Shown one piece after another: positions 1 through 8,127 of a stretch of DNA of 64,000 bases. Each line of letters starts with the position of its first letter. The first letter of the stretch is position 1. The DNA is from Sporosarcina sp. ZBG7A (GTDB taxonomy: Bacteria; Bacillota; Bacilli; Bacillales_A; Planococcaceae), in NCBI RefSeq assembly GCF_000813425.1, contig NZ_JWIB01000010.1, forward strand, positions 124,001 through 188,000, written 5' to 3'. The notes under the pieces are model-generated. The model was not told the origin of the DNA. It saw only the letters and a list, made by a program, of their open reading frames with translations, and searched no databases. The translations under genes and the position numbers were made by a program.

Positions 1-1035
1 ATCACCTAACCCATGACCAGCCTTATGCTGCTCGTTAAAAGCGGTCATAAAAGCATTTGCCATTTTGTCGAGGTCAGCAATCATTTTTGGAAGCAAAGTG
101 TTATTCGTAGCAACTAATGAAGCCAAACGACCTTTGTCTTGCTCCATGTTGGCAACGTCTAAAGAACCTGCAGCATTACCGCCAAACCCGCTAATTGCAA
201 ATCCATCTATTGTATCGCCTGTTTTTACAGCACTTAATTGACCTGTTTCTTTTCCACTTAGTAACGGTATACTTCCATTTTTTGTTTTAATGTTGATAAC
301 TAAAGAGCCTTCAGCCATCCCTTTAATCGCCTGTCCCCCCGAATCTATCGGAGTTCCCATTTCTATAGGCAGATACTCTGATAGCTGATCGACTAATGCA
401 TCACGCGCATCGTACAAATCATTTGGCAAGTACCCGTTTGGCTCAACGCTGCTGATTTGTTTGTTCAAATTTACGATTTGATTCAAAATCGAGTTAATTT
501 CCTTTGTTGAGATTTCGATTTCTTGTCCGTTGTTCGTTCTCAGTTCTTCCAACGACTTGTTCATATAGTTGAAGGAATCTGCTACAGCTATTCCACGCTC
601 CACAGTAACTTTTCGTGCACCGCCATTCTCCGGATGCACTGCCAGGTCCTGAAGACTTCCCCAAAACTGACTGAGTGACTTTTGTAAACCGCTATCCGAA
701 GGCTCGTTCATTACATCTTCAATCTGACCGACCGCCTTTGATCGCGTATCCCAATAGCCGAGTTTAGTGGACTCCCCACGAAATTGATGATCGACAAAGC
801 TGTCACGTACTCGCTGGATAGATCCTGCTTGCACCCCAGTCCCTAAGAACCCAGGCATCGTACCCGAATTTAAACCCACACCGGGAAAGCCCCCTGTAGC
901 TTGCATGTTTACACGCTGTCGCGAGTAGCCGAGTGTGTTAGCGTTACTGATGTTATGCCCTGTCGTATAAAGAGCAGACTGCTGAGTTTGCAAGCCGCGT
1001 CTACTTGTTTCTAGTCCCATAAATGTTGAGCCCAT
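1..1035 (-). CDS. flgK: Flagellar hook-associated protein 1 FlgK (partial, C-terminus outside window)
   Basis: FlgK joins the flagellar hook to the filament outside the cell. The gene runs off the left edge, so about 345 N-terminal codons are visible. The N-terminus reads MGSTFMGLETSRRGLQTQQS and continues into a HNISNANTLGYSRQ segment, the conserved D0 motif shared by flagellar rod, hook and hook-associated proteins. The ATG at 1035 follows a strong GAGGAGG site. It starts 13 bases after flgN, and the order flgM-flgN-flgK matches the Bacillus late flagellar operon, normally driven by SigD. Identity is confident; the C-terminus and any following flgL cannot be seen. Confidence 0.93.
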   Translation of the reverse strand, partial: MGSTFMGLETSRRGLQTQQSALYTTGHNISNANTLGYSRQRVNMQATGGFPGVGLNSGTMPGFLGTGVQAGSIQRVRDSFVDHQFRGESTKLGYWDTRSKAVGQIEDVMNEPSDSGLQKSLSQFWGSLQDLAVHPENGGARKVTVERGIAVADSFNYMNKSLEELRTNNGQEIEISTKEINSILNQIVNLNKQISSVEPNGYLPNDLYDARDALVDQLSEYLPIEMGTPIDSGGQAIKGMAEGSLVINIKTKNGSIPLLSGKETGQLSAVKTGDTIDGFAISGFGGNAAGSLDVANMEQDKGRLASLVATNNTLLPKMIADLDKMANAFMTAFNEQHKAGHGLGD

Positions 1036-1048
1036 GATGATTTCCTCC

Positions 1049-1546
1049 TCAAGCTTGCGAATCGAATGATGCGATTTTCTCTGTTAGTGGTTTGCCTTGT
1101 ACTTCATTTTTCGAGTAGTTCACGGATTCGGTCCGTGGACGGACCATGTCCAGCGACAGATTCACAAATTGAAGCGATTGATAGGTCAGCTTCTGGTTTA
1201 AATCGTTCTGCCATTTCAATTCATGAATCGCGTGCAGGAGACGGTCCTTCGCCTCCTTGAGCTGAGTGTGTTCCGGCTCTTGGATGATGTTGAGTACATC
1301 TGTGATTGTCGGTTGAAGCGGCACCGGACGTCCTTGTTCGGTGAAAAAAGATACGACTGCTGTTTCGCGAGCTTTGTCTGTTTGCAAGATTGCAGCGAGA
1401 TGAGCTTGCTCGTCTTTGAGGAGCTGATCGAGTCCACTAATGTCGTTTTTCTTAATGCGTGTTGTTTTGTCGTTTGCAATGCGCAGCAGGCTTCGATGTA
1501 ACTTTTCTAGTTGGTCCAGCGACGCTAGAATCTGTTCGATTGGCAT
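1049..1546 (-). CDS. flgN: FlgN-family flagellar export chaperone
   Basis: FlgN-type proteins are cytoplasmic chaperones that keep FlgK and FlgL unfolded and deliver them to the flagellar type III export gate. The product is about 165 residues, mostly predicted helix, with the usual run of charged heptad-like segments (LDQLEKLHRSLLRIA, LDQLLKDEQAHLAAI). The chosen ATG (protein MPIEQILASL) has an AGGG site 7 bases upstream. A TTG seven codons earlier at 1567 is open but lacks a good ribosome site. It lies between flgM and flgK, the position of yvyG/flgN in Bacillus. Sequence conservation in this family is weak, so position carries much of the call. Confidence 0.85.
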   Translation of the reverse strand: MPIEQILASLDQLEKLHRSLLRIANDKTTRIKKNDISGLDQLLKDEQAHLAAILQTDKARETAVVSFFTEQGRPVPLQPTITDVLNIIQEPEHTQLKEAKDRLLHAIHELKWQNDLNQKLTYQSLQFVNLSLDMVRPRTESVNYSKNEVQGKPLTEKIASFDSQA

Positions 1547-1582
1547 GGTTTTCCCTGCTTTCTTCAAGTTAAGTGCGCCCGC

Positions 1583-1852
1583 TTATTGTTTCGGTTGGTA
1601 ATAGCCGATCAGATCGGAAGCGAGCTGTTCCGCGTCGACCTTATACGTACCAGCTTGGATTTGAGCTTTCAGTGCGTTGACTTTTTCATTTCGTTGCGCA
1701 GTCACTGGGCTTATTTCGGAAAGTGATTTCGCCTCTTTCGAAATTTCCAATCTGTCGCTTTGAACAGCTTTCTCAAATCCTGCTTTCTCACTCTTCACCT
1801 GATTCGCCCGGTACGGGTTCACAGGTGGAATAGGGTTATTATTAATCTTCAT
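1583..1852 (-). CDS. flgM: Anti-sigma factor FlgM (anti-SigD)
   Basis: FlgM binds and holds SigD (sigma-28) inactive until the hook-basal body is complete, so filament and chemotaxis genes are not made early. The 89-residue product has the typical layout: a disordered, Pro/Asn-rich N-terminus (MKINNNPIPPVNPYRANQ), a middle segment DRLEISKEAKSLSE, and a C-terminal helix ending with the family motif of the type VDAEQLASDLIGYY. The ATG follows an AAAGGAGCG ribosome site. A SigD-like promoter lies about 40-70 bases upstream. A terminator and a dispersed repeat separate it from yvyF, so it probably heads its own transcript with flgN and flgK. Confidence 0.93.
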   Translation of the reverse strand: MKINNNPIPPVNPYRANQVKSEKAGFEKAVQSDRLEISKEAKSLSEISPVTAQRNEKVNALKAQIQAGTYKVDAEQLASDLIGYYQPKQ

Positions 1853-1893
1853 GTGCTCTCGCTCCTTTGGAATAGTTTTGACTATTACTCTCT

Positions 1894-1920
1894 ATTTCGG
1901 CTGAATCCCAAGTAGTTAAA
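1894..1920 (-). promoter_or_regulatory. Candidate SigD promoter for flgM-flgN-flgK
   Basis: On the minus strand a TTTA element is followed after 15 bases by GCCGAAAT (1894-1901). The SigD consensus is TAAA-N15-GCCGATAT, so the -10 has one mismatch and the -35 one. It sits about 40 bases upstream of the flgM start, after a terminator that ends the yvyF transcript. Bacillus flgM is known to have a SigD promoter, which supports the reading. Confidence 0.6.
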
Positions 1921-2072
1921 GGGTCTTTCGTACGAAATTATAGTTTTACCGATATATACACCTCTATACCTACTGGTTTGGTAGCGCTTTACACGTACCC
2001 GTTTTTAGGGTTACAAAACTAATTCATTAGGTGGATATTATATTGTAGACAACCCGAGTCTCCCGAGAACCC

Positions 2073-2305
2073 CGTTGATTGTAGTGGAAAGTGGCGACTC
2101 CGGAGGGAACAGCGAAAGCCGTAACGAAGAACGGCTTTTGCGAGTAAAAGCGAAGCGTTAGGAGCACTTCTTTTGAAGCCCCCGATCAGATGCCTTAATT
2201 TCTGCAAAAAACGCAATAATACGGCAAACCGAACTCTTCGTTGTTCGATTGGCTGAAATCAAGCCCCTCGGAAAGCGTCCACTTGAAACGTAAATCAACA
2301 CCGTC
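2073..2305 (+). repeat. Dispersed intergenic element, copy A (type I, long)
   Basis: The element begins CGTTGATTGTAG and ends TAAATCAACACCGTC, so its ends are inverted (GTTGATT / AATCAAC). Inside are GGCGACTCCGGAGGGAACAG near the left end and CCCCTCGGAAAGCGTCC near the right end. It shares both arms with copy E (56829-56964), but its middle is about 95 bases longer and has its own short inverted repeats (AGCCGT / ACGGCT). It lies between yvyF and flgM. The rest of this 530-base gap holds a terminator and the flgM promoter. Confidence 0.85.
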
Positions 2306-2328
2306 AACAATCCAGTTTTATACCAGAA

Positions 2329-2375
2329 AAATTAATGGCAGTCCCATAGTCATTTTATGACCACTCGGAACTGCC
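2329..2375 (-). terminator. Terminator after yvyF
   Basis: On the minus strand GGCAGTTCC pairs with GGGACTGCC around an inner GGTCAT/ATGACT stem, followed by TTAATTTTTC. It lies just past the yvyF stop codon and would separate the comF-yvyF transcript from flgM. Confidence 0.8.
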
Positions 2376-2381
2376 ACATAA

Positions 2382-2795
2382 TCACTTTTTACGCTCTGCA
2401 AGATACGTCCCTTTGTCTTTTTGTTGAATGGCTTCCCTAAACTCTGTAGCTGCTTCAAACGTTTGCAGCTCTTTCTTAAGTTCTGCTGTACACTCGTCAC
2501 ACAGTTTCCCTTTAGAAGTCAGCTTCCCACAATTATCGCATGGATAGCCTAAATTCGGAAACAAAGCTGGTTGTAAGCGTCCTTTTCGTACCCATTTGTG
2601 AAGCATGGCCTCAGTAGCTTCTGTCATTTCTACAATGCGTTCGATTGTCGCTGCACGGTTTTCTCGCTTCCGTAAAAAGCGGTACACCTCTTCATAGATG
2701 CGTTCTTCGTTCATCCCACATTTCCCGCACACTTCACGCACACCTGTATAGTTGAAAAAATCGCCACATGATGGGCAATGTCTTAGTTCTGCCAT
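2382..2795 (-). CDS. yvyF: YvyF family flagellar operon protein (zinc-ribbon-like)
   Basis: This small cytoplasmic protein is found in Bacillales flagellar regions, and its role is not well defined. The 137 residues carry two Cys pairs near the N-terminus (HCPSCGDFF at 6-14 and CGKCG at 23-27) and two more pairs later (CDNCG, CDECT), which look like paired zinc-binding knuckles. A helix-turn-helix-like segment (IERIVEMTEATEAMLHKWVR) lies between them. The ATG follows a clear AGGAGG site. It sits 18 bases after comFC and before flgM, the same order as in B. subtilis. Family assignment is firm; biochemical function is unknown. Confidence 0.88.
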   Translation of the reverse strand: MAELRHCPSCGDFFNYTGVREVCGKCGMNEERIYEEVYRFLRKRENRAATIERIVEMTEATEAMLHKWVRKGRLQPALFPNLGYPCDNCGKLTSKGKLCDECTAELKKELQTFEAATEFREAIQQKDKGTYLAERKK

Positions 2796-2813
2796 TTGTA
2801 GTTCCTCCTGTAC

Positions 2814-3425
2814 TCATTTCTGAATTGATCGAATAAGGGTTACCGCTTCTACCCTCGAGGCGCCTGCTTGTTTCAAGACGGTTGCCGCCTGACGCAGCGT
2901 CGTTCCCGTCGTATAAATATCGTCCACCAATCGATACGTGATTGGTTGTACAACTGCACCTGGTACGAGTTCAAATAAATGTTCCACGTTCAGTCGCTCG
3001 TGTCTGGACTTTTCTCCCATGACACTTGTATTAGTCTTAGTCAGTAACTGCACATAGGGTCGTTTTGAACCATCCAATAATTTTTCCACGTGAGCAAATG
3101 TCCTGATCCGTGCTCGTTCTGGATGCATTGGTATGGGAACGATTGTATCGTTGCTTGAAAATGCACGTCGCAGTTCGTTTGAGAACACTTGTGCAAGTGC
3201 TACATCTTGCATGAACTTGTATTGATGAAGCCAATCCCGCATTGCTTCGTCGTACTCGTACAGAGAATGAACGGCATCTAATACGTCCCCTTCTTCCTTT
3301 ATGTCGGCACGAACGAAGCGTTTTGAACAGTCGTCACAAAGTGTCTTTTTCTTTTCTAGAGCGAAGAACGATTGCCAGGAGGCGACTTCTGAGATTGGTT
3401 TCATACACAGTAAGCATGGGTTCAT
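2814..3425 (-). CDS. comFC: ComFC, competence phosphoribosyltransferase-like protein
   Basis: ComFC is required for efficient natural transformation and interacts with the ComFA ATPase, probably at the DNA import channel. The N-terminus has a zinc-finger arrangement (CLLCM at 4-8, CDDC near 30-33). The C-terminal half is a type I phosphoribosyltransferase fold with the PRPP-loop motif VDDIYTTGTT near residues 167-176. The start codon overlaps the comFA stop region by 4 bases, so the two are translationally coupled. B. subtilis has comFB between comFA and comFC; here comFB is missing from that place and a homologue lies at 9168-9476. Confidence 0.93.
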   Translation of the reverse strand: MNPCLLCMKPISEVASWQSFFALEKKKTLCDDCSKRFVRADIKEEGDVLDAVHSLYEYDEAMRDWLHQYKFMQDVALAQVFSNELRRAFSSNDTIVPIPMHPERARIRTFAHVEKLLDGSKRPYVQLLTKTNTSVMGEKSRHERLNVEHLFELVPGAVVQPITYRLVDDIYTTGTTLRQAATVLKQAGASRVEAVTLIRSIQK

Positions 3426-4801
3426 GGTTGATCCCCTCCTGCATTCAGCCGTTTTATTTCCCGACGCGCATGGTCCATTGCGTAACTGATTCCATTATGA
3501 AACAACACGAAATCACCAGACGGATGGTTCACATTTCGACCTACGCGACCGCCAATTTGAACAAGTGCACCAGCGTCAAAAATGGATTGTTCAGCACCCA
3601 CTACTGCCACTTGGATGTTATTAATCGTTATACCCCGTTCTAAGATTGTTGTCGTCAGCAAGCCTGGTATCTTCCCTGCCCGTAAGTCTTGGACATGCTG
3701 TTTACGGTCAGGATGCGCGGAATGGACAGCTCGGACCCGATCATCGAGTTGTCGAATGGCTTGCTCCGCTTTCATCATTAGTTCTATTTCATGAAAGAAT
3801 ACTAGGAATGGTTCGTTCAGATCGAGCCGTTGTATGATCCAGTTTTCAAGTGCTTTCGGTATTTTTCCTTTGGATAGCTGTTTGGAGTAGTTCCAGAGTG
3901 GTTCATATCGTGGACCAGGGAGTGGGTGACCGTGATAGCGACGATAGATGGTCGAGACTGCGCCTGTTTTCTTGATGTCTGTCAGTAGTTTGTCTGATGG
4001 TGTTGCTGTGACGAAGTGGATTGGTGCAGCTGATTTTGCAGCTTTTCGAACGGCGTGCTGAAGGGTTTTCTCTGCAGTATATGGGAATGCATCGGCTTCG
4101 TCGACAAAAATCGCGTCGAATGCATGACGGAATCGGTAGAGCTGATGGGTGGTTGCTAGGATAAGTTGGGCGTCGAATGCTTTAACATCTGCTCCGCCAT
4201 ACAATGCTTCCAGTTTTGTCGATGGAAATGCTGCGCGTAGTCGTGGTTCAAGTTCTAATATGACATCGACGCGAGGTGCTGCGATGCATATGCGTTTACC
4301 TGCTACTAGTAGCTTATGTATTGGTTCGAATAAAATCTCGGTCTTTCCAGATCCACAAACTGCGTGAATCAGATGCGGACGAGCCCTCACAGTACTCTCA
4401 TATAATTCTTCGGAGGCACGTTTCTGGTGTTTCGTCAACGTTCCTTCCCACGCAAGGGAGTGTTCTGTGGGGTAATTGGTAGGTGGACCTTTCCAGACGA
4501 TGAGTTCCGTACAAACGGAGACTCTTCCCATTTGCAGGCAGTTACGGCAGTATGCACAAGGACCTTCGCATTGCAGGCAATTAAACGAGGTGAATAGTTG
4601 AGGGTCTTCATTTTCGCACCGAGCACATTTGCAGCTAATTTGCCCGAACAATCCTTTTTTCATCGTGACTCCTGCGGTCGTTTCAATCATTCCACTCTCA
4701 ATATGTTCATTAATGATTTCCATAGAAAAAGGCGTATGCTGACGCAACCAAATGCGACCGTCCAGAAAGTCTCTGACGGCCGGATCGAATGGTTTGTTCA
4801 T
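3422..4801 (-). CDS. comFA: ComFA, DNA-uptake helicase-like ATPase
   Basis: ComFA is a membrane-associated DEAD-box-like ATPase that drives import of single-stranded DNA through ComEC during transformation. A cysteine cluster (Cys 59-99, numbered from the upstream GTG) forms the four-cysteine zinc motif needed in Bacillus. It is followed by Walker A (AVCGSGKTE, 149-157), a DEAD box (VDEADAF, 235-241), SAT-like VTATPS and motif VI-like QIGGRVGRN. The ATG at 4801 has an AGGGGG site seven bases away; a GTG at 4807 is too close to that site. It follows degV by 18 bases, as in B. subtilis. In Bacillus the operon is activated by ComK, whose gene is at 26688; no convincing ComK box was found here. 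Confidence 0.95.
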   Translation of the reverse strand: MNKPFDPAVRDFLDGRIWLRQHTPFSMEIINEHIESGMIETTAGVTMKKGLFGQISCKCARCENEDPQLFTSFNCLQCEGPCAYCRNCLQMGRVSVCTELIVWKGPPTNYPTEHSLAWEGTLTKHQKRASEELYESTVRARPHLIHAVCGSGKTEILFEPIHKLLVAGKRICIAAPRVDVILELEPRLRAAFPSTKLEALYGGADVKAFDAQLILATTHQLYRFRHAFDAIFVDEADAFPYTAEKTLQHAVRKAAKSAAPIHFVTATPSDKLLTDIKKTGAVSTIYRRYHGHPLPGPRYEPLWNYSKQLSKGKIPKALENWIIQRLDLNEPFLVFFHEIELMMKAEQAIRQLDDRVRAVHSAHPDRKQHVQDLRAGKIPGLLTTTILERGITINNIQVAVVGAEQSIFDAGALVQIGGRVGRNVNHPSGDFVLFHNGISYAMDHARREIKRLNAGGDQP

Positions 4802-4819
4802 CCGCACACCCCCTACTGT

Positions 4820-5674
4820 TTAGTTGTTCATTTTCCGCTTGACCCAACCGAGTCCCATGGCACCTTCACCGAGATGAGTACCGATAACAGGTCCGAAATG
4901 GCTGATGGTGAATTTGACATCTGGGAGACGTTCGCTCAATTCTGCTAGCCAGAATTCCGCCTCTTCGGGTTGATTGCCATGAATGATTGAGGCTTCAAGA
5001 GGCATTTTAATTGCGTCTTCAGCAAGCATATCTGCGATCCGCTTCATCGCTTTTTTACGAGTCCGGATTTTCTCGAAAGGCACAATGACTTTATCGACAA
5101 AATGCAAGATGGGTTTCACTTGTAGTAGGCCACCAATTAATGCTTGTGCACTGGATAGTCTGCCGCCACGTTGCAAGTGAGACAAATCATCGACCATGAA
5201 ATACGCACGCATCGTTTGTTTCATTTCTGCGAGTTCGCTCATGATGTCGCTCATAGAAGCGCCTGCTTGTGCCAGTTCCGCTGCGCGAATCGCATAGAAT
5301 CCCTGCAAGTAACAGGAGATTTCTGAATCGAAAACACGGACGTCTAAGGTTTCAGCCAACTCACCAGCTTGGACGGCGCCGGTGTATGTACCGCTGATGC
5401 CACTCGACAAGTGAATAGAAACGATTCCCTCTGCACCTGCGTCTTTCAATTCGTTGAACTTCGCTGCGAATTGGCCGACGGACGGTTGTGAAGTTTTCGG
5501 TAGCGGCCCATCTCCACGCACTTTTTCGTAAAATTCTTTAGAGGTTAAATCGATTTCTTCGTCATAATCTTGTCCATCTATTGTTACTGCGAGCGGAACA
5601 ATATGGATCTGTAGCCGCTTGCGCAAGTCTTCGGGTAAGTAGGCCGTACTGTCTGTAACAACTGCAATTTTCAC
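4820..5674 (-). CDS. degV: DegV family fatty-acid-binding protein
   Basis: DegV/FakB proteins bind a fatty acid in a deep pocket, and in FakAB systems present it for phosphorylation. The product reads MKIAVVTDSTAYLPEDL at the start, has the family TSQPSVGQF segment, the ligand-contact motif HLSSGISGTY, and RGGRLSSAQAL. Length (about 284) is normal. The GTG at 5674 is preferred because AGGAG lies eight bases upstream; the ATG at 5680 and a TTG at 5683 are too close to it. It stands directly before comFA as in B. subtilis, so the comF operon may start here. Fatty acid specificity cannot be read from the sequence. Confidence 0.9.
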   Translation of the reverse strand: MKIAVVTDSTAYLPEDLRKRLQIHIVPLAVTIDGQDYDEEIDLTSKEFYEKVRGDGPLPKTSQPSVGQFAAKFNELKDAGAEGIVSIHLSSGISGTYTGAVQAGELAETLDVRVFDSEISCYLQGFYAIRAAELAQAGASMSDIMSELAEMKQTMRAYFMVDDLSHLQRGGRLSSAQALIGGLLQVKPILHFVDKVIVPFEKIRTRKKAMKRIADMLAEDAIKMPLEASIIHGNQPEEAEFWLAELSERLPDVKFTISHFGPVIGTHLGEGAMGLGWVKRKMNN

Positions 5675-5751
5675 TCTCATCAACTCCTTTCCTCATTCTA
5701 ACGAATTGCGCTAGAATTGGGAAATGCAATGTGATGAAAAGTAAAACTTTT

Positions 5752-6984
5752 TTAGTCAAGCTGACGGCCCCACCGGATTGCTTCTTGGGAATAAACACAC
5801 AAATCGTTCAAAGGGATGTCAAGTTCCTTACAAAGCACTTTCATCTGTGGCAAGTCGAGACGTTCGACAGCAATCGCGATTTGAAGGAACGGTGTCATCT
5901 TTGTCGCTTCCCCCATTAGTGTTTGCATTACTTCATCAGAAAGGGGAATATCGTGTTCAATTTCGTGCCAATCACGATGTAATATCGCGTCCAACATCGA
6001 AAACATGCCTACTAAGAAAAATTCGTCCGAGTTTTGGTGTCCATTTCTTTTTGCAAGCAGCTCACACAATTTCGCGCGTACAAGGGAATAATCGACAAGT
6101 ACTTTCGTTCTCCCTTTCCCTTGACCGACACCCATTTGATGGAGCGTAATGATGTAGAGCCATTTTTTTGTTTCTTGCAGTCCAATAAGGACGATCGCTT
6201 GTTGGATGGATGTAATTTTTCTTGGGATGCCAAACGCATAGGTGTTGATGAATCGGAGTAGTTTGTAAGTGAGTGACATATCTTGCGTAATGAGTCCTGC
6301 CACTTCCCGCACACTCGGCAGCTCGGTATTCAGTCGATCCATAATCCGGAAATTGTGCTCATCAATCGCAGGCACTTCAGCGCCCTTTACGATTTCAGGT
6401 GTAGCGAAGAAATACCCTTGAAAGAGCGTGTATCCCGCATCTTTCGCTTCCTTGAATTCGGCTTCTGTTTCAATTTTTTCAGCTAGCAATTGGACATTCG
6501 GATAGACTCTTATGAAATTTTGAATCCGTTCGCGTTCTTGTAGATCTGATTGGATGAAATCGACTTTGATGAAATCGATAATTTCAAATAACCCTTTTTC
6601 GACTTCATATTGCTTCGTCAGGACAAAATCATCTAGGGCGATTCGAAAGCCTTCGTTTTTCAATTTCCGTAGTTTAGTTAGAAGTGTTGGTGTAATTTCG
6701 ACATTTTCCAACACTTCGATGATGACTCTCGCCGGATTGAGATGGTCGTACAAATCTTGTGCCAACAATTCACCTGTAAAGTTGATGAAAGAAGGATATG
6801 CTCCTGAAACGCGATCGACACCGATCGTGAGAAATGTATTGACTAATACACCGATTGTCGCTTTTTCTGGATTGACGTTTGGAAACCGGTTAACCTCACT
6901 GTTGCGATATAAAAGTTCGTAGCCGAAAAGGTTTCCATTACGATCTAAAATCGGCTGTCTACCTACAAATACACTTGCGTCCAC
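5752..6984 (-). CDS. EAL-HDOD two-domain signalling protein (YuxH-like)
   Basis: The protein joins an N-terminal EAL domain to a C-terminal HDOD domain, as in the B. subtilis YuxH family. EAL landmarks include FGYELLYRN (the EAL motif altered to ELL), LDDF, KVDF, AEKIET and FQGYFF. The HDOD part begins around residue 200 with LITQDMSLTYKLLRFIN and has no HD catalytic pair. The altered EAL motif and the lack of several metal ligands suggest c-di-GMP binding or a purely regulatory role rather than phosphodiesterase activity. The GTG at 6984 (protein MDASVFVGRQPI) has an AGGTGG site seven bases away; an upstream start at 7035 is possible but less likely. It precedes degV-comFA on the same strand. 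Confidence 0.85.
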   Translation of the reverse strand: MDASVFVGRQPILDRNGNLFGYELLYRNSEVNRFPNVNPEKATIGVLVNTFLTIGVDRVSGAYPSFINFTGELLAQDLYDHLNPARVIIEVLENVEITPTLLTKLRKLKNEGFRIALDDFVLTKQYEVEKGLFEIIDFIKVDFIQSDLQERERIQNFIRVYPNVQLLAEKIETEAEFKEAKDAGYTLFQGYFFATPEIVKGAEVPAIDEHNFRIMDRLNTELPSVREVAGLITQDMSLTYKLLRFINTYAFGIPRKITSIQQAIVLIGLQETKKWLYIITLHQMGVGQGKGRTKVLVDYSLVRAKLCELLAKRNGHQNSDEFFLVGMFSMLDAILHRDWHEIEHDIPLSDEVMQTLMGEATKMTPFLQIAIAVERLDLPQMKVLCKELDIPLNDLCVYSQEAIRWGRQLD

Positions 6985-7138
6985 TGGGATTCCACCTAAC
7001 TTAGTCCATTTTCCTACATTGTAGCAAATAAGCACTGTATTGCAAGTTCGATATTTTACAATAGTATCCTTCTTCTGGCTTCAACTTCTTTGAAATGATA
7101 TGTTTTAAGAGTATTCAATGATTTTGGGGGTGTAAGGG

Positions 7139-7915
7139 ATGAAGACAATTTTATTGGAAAAGAAAAATGGACTTGCATGGGTGACGTTGAATCGACCTGA
7201 TTCGATGAATGCATTCAATTACGACATGATTCGCGAGCTTGGTGAAACGGTCGAGCAACTTCGCATTGATCCTGAAGTACGTGTCGTTGTATTGACAGGA
7301 TCAGGGGATCGTGCGCTTAGTGTGGGGGCTGATTTAAAAGAACGAAAGACGTTAACTGACGTTGAAGTGAAACGCAATTTGAACAAAATCGGTGATGTCT
7401 TTACTTTGATTGATCAGTTACCGCAACCTACAATTGCGATGATCAATGGCTTTGCGTTCGGTGGTGGAATGGAACTTGCGCTCGCCTGTGATTTCCGATT
7501 CGCTGCGATGTCCGCTGTTATGGGACTGACGGAAACGGGTCTTGCGATCATTCCAGGTGCAGGTGGAACCCAGCGTTTGCCGCGTCTCGTAGGAGAAGCA
7601 AAAGCGCTTGAGCTCATTTTGACCGCTCAGCGAATGAGCGCATCTGATGCCGCATTATGTGGACTTGTGACGCGTACTGTCGAAGATGCTGTGTTGATAG
7701 AAGAGACACAGGCATTTGCTGACAAAATTCTCGCAAACGGGCCAATTGGCGTGCAACAAGCGAAATTTGCGATTAAACAAGGAATGAAGGCGGATCTTGC
7801 GACGGGACTTACAATTGAACGAAAAGCGTATGAAATTACGATTCCGACAGAGGATCGAATTGAAGCGTTGAATGCGTTTTCAGAAAAGAGGAAGCCGGAG
7901 TTTAAAGGAAGATAA
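7139..7915 (+). CDS. Enoyl-CoA hydratase/isomerase family protein
   Basis: A crotonase-fold enzyme acting on acyl-CoA thioesters, most like the hydratases of fatty acid or leucine breakdown (YngF-like). The CoA-binding/oxyanion segment GADLKER lies near 65-71 and GFAFGGGMELALACD near 104-118. The active-site region TETGLAIIPGAGGTQRLPR has Glu at the typical catalytic position. Length (258) is normal. The ribosome site GGGGGTGTAAGGG precedes the ATG. The gene stands alone between the EAL-HDOD gene (divergent) and a repeat array; no beta-oxidation partners are adjacent, so the exact substrate is not known. Confidence 0.88.
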   Translation: MKTILLEKKNGLAWVTLNRPDSMNAFNYDMIRELGETVEQLRIDPEVRVVVLTGSGDRALSVGADLKERKTLTDVEVKRNLNKIGDVFTLIDQLPQPTIAMINGFAFGGGMELALACDFRFAAMSAVMGLTETGLAIIPGAGGTQRLPRLVGEAKALELILTAQRMSASDAALCGLVTRTVEDAVLIEETQAFADKILANGPIGVQQAKFAIKQGMKADLATGLTIERKAYEITIPTEDRIEALNAFSEKRKPEFKGR

Positions 7916-7980
7916 GAGGGAGGGACGCGGATCTGCTTTGTGGTGGATTCGTGTTTTTTTTGTGGGGATGGAGGAGCAGA

Positions 7981-8127
7981 TTCGCTGTACATGCTCGTTT
8001 TCTCGCTGTACTCGCTCGTTTCCCCTCCGTACCCGATCATTTCCCCTCCGTACTCGCCCGTTTCCCCTCAGTACCCGATCGTTTCCCCTCCGTACTCGCC
8101 CGTTTCCTCTCTGCACCCGCTCGTTCT
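7981..8127. repeat. Seven-unit 21-bp tandem repeat array (array 1)
   Basis: Seven consecutive units of exactly 21 bases, for example CCCTCCGTACTCGCCCGTTTC (8044-8064 and again 8086-8106, minus-strand core GAAACGGGCGAGTA). Units alternate between GTACTCGCCCG and GTACCCGATCG forms, giving a partial 42-base period. It fills the space between the crotonase and a terminator. Because 21 is a multiple of three, reading frames stay open through it on both strands, but none has a start context or family match. Confidence 0.9.

Noticed and set aside
2019-2216. Small minus-strand frame within dispersed element copy A
   Set aside because: Lies inside a non-coding repeat; no conserved protein pattern.
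5684-5751. ComK box upstream of degV-comFA (AAAAAAGTTTTACTTTT)
   Set aside because: The A- and T-runs are not spaced as AAAA-N5-TTTT and no second box is at the required distance.
7981-8127. CRISPR array
   Set aside because: Units are contiguous 21-mers with no unique spacers, and no cas genes are in the window. The same holds for the other three arrays.
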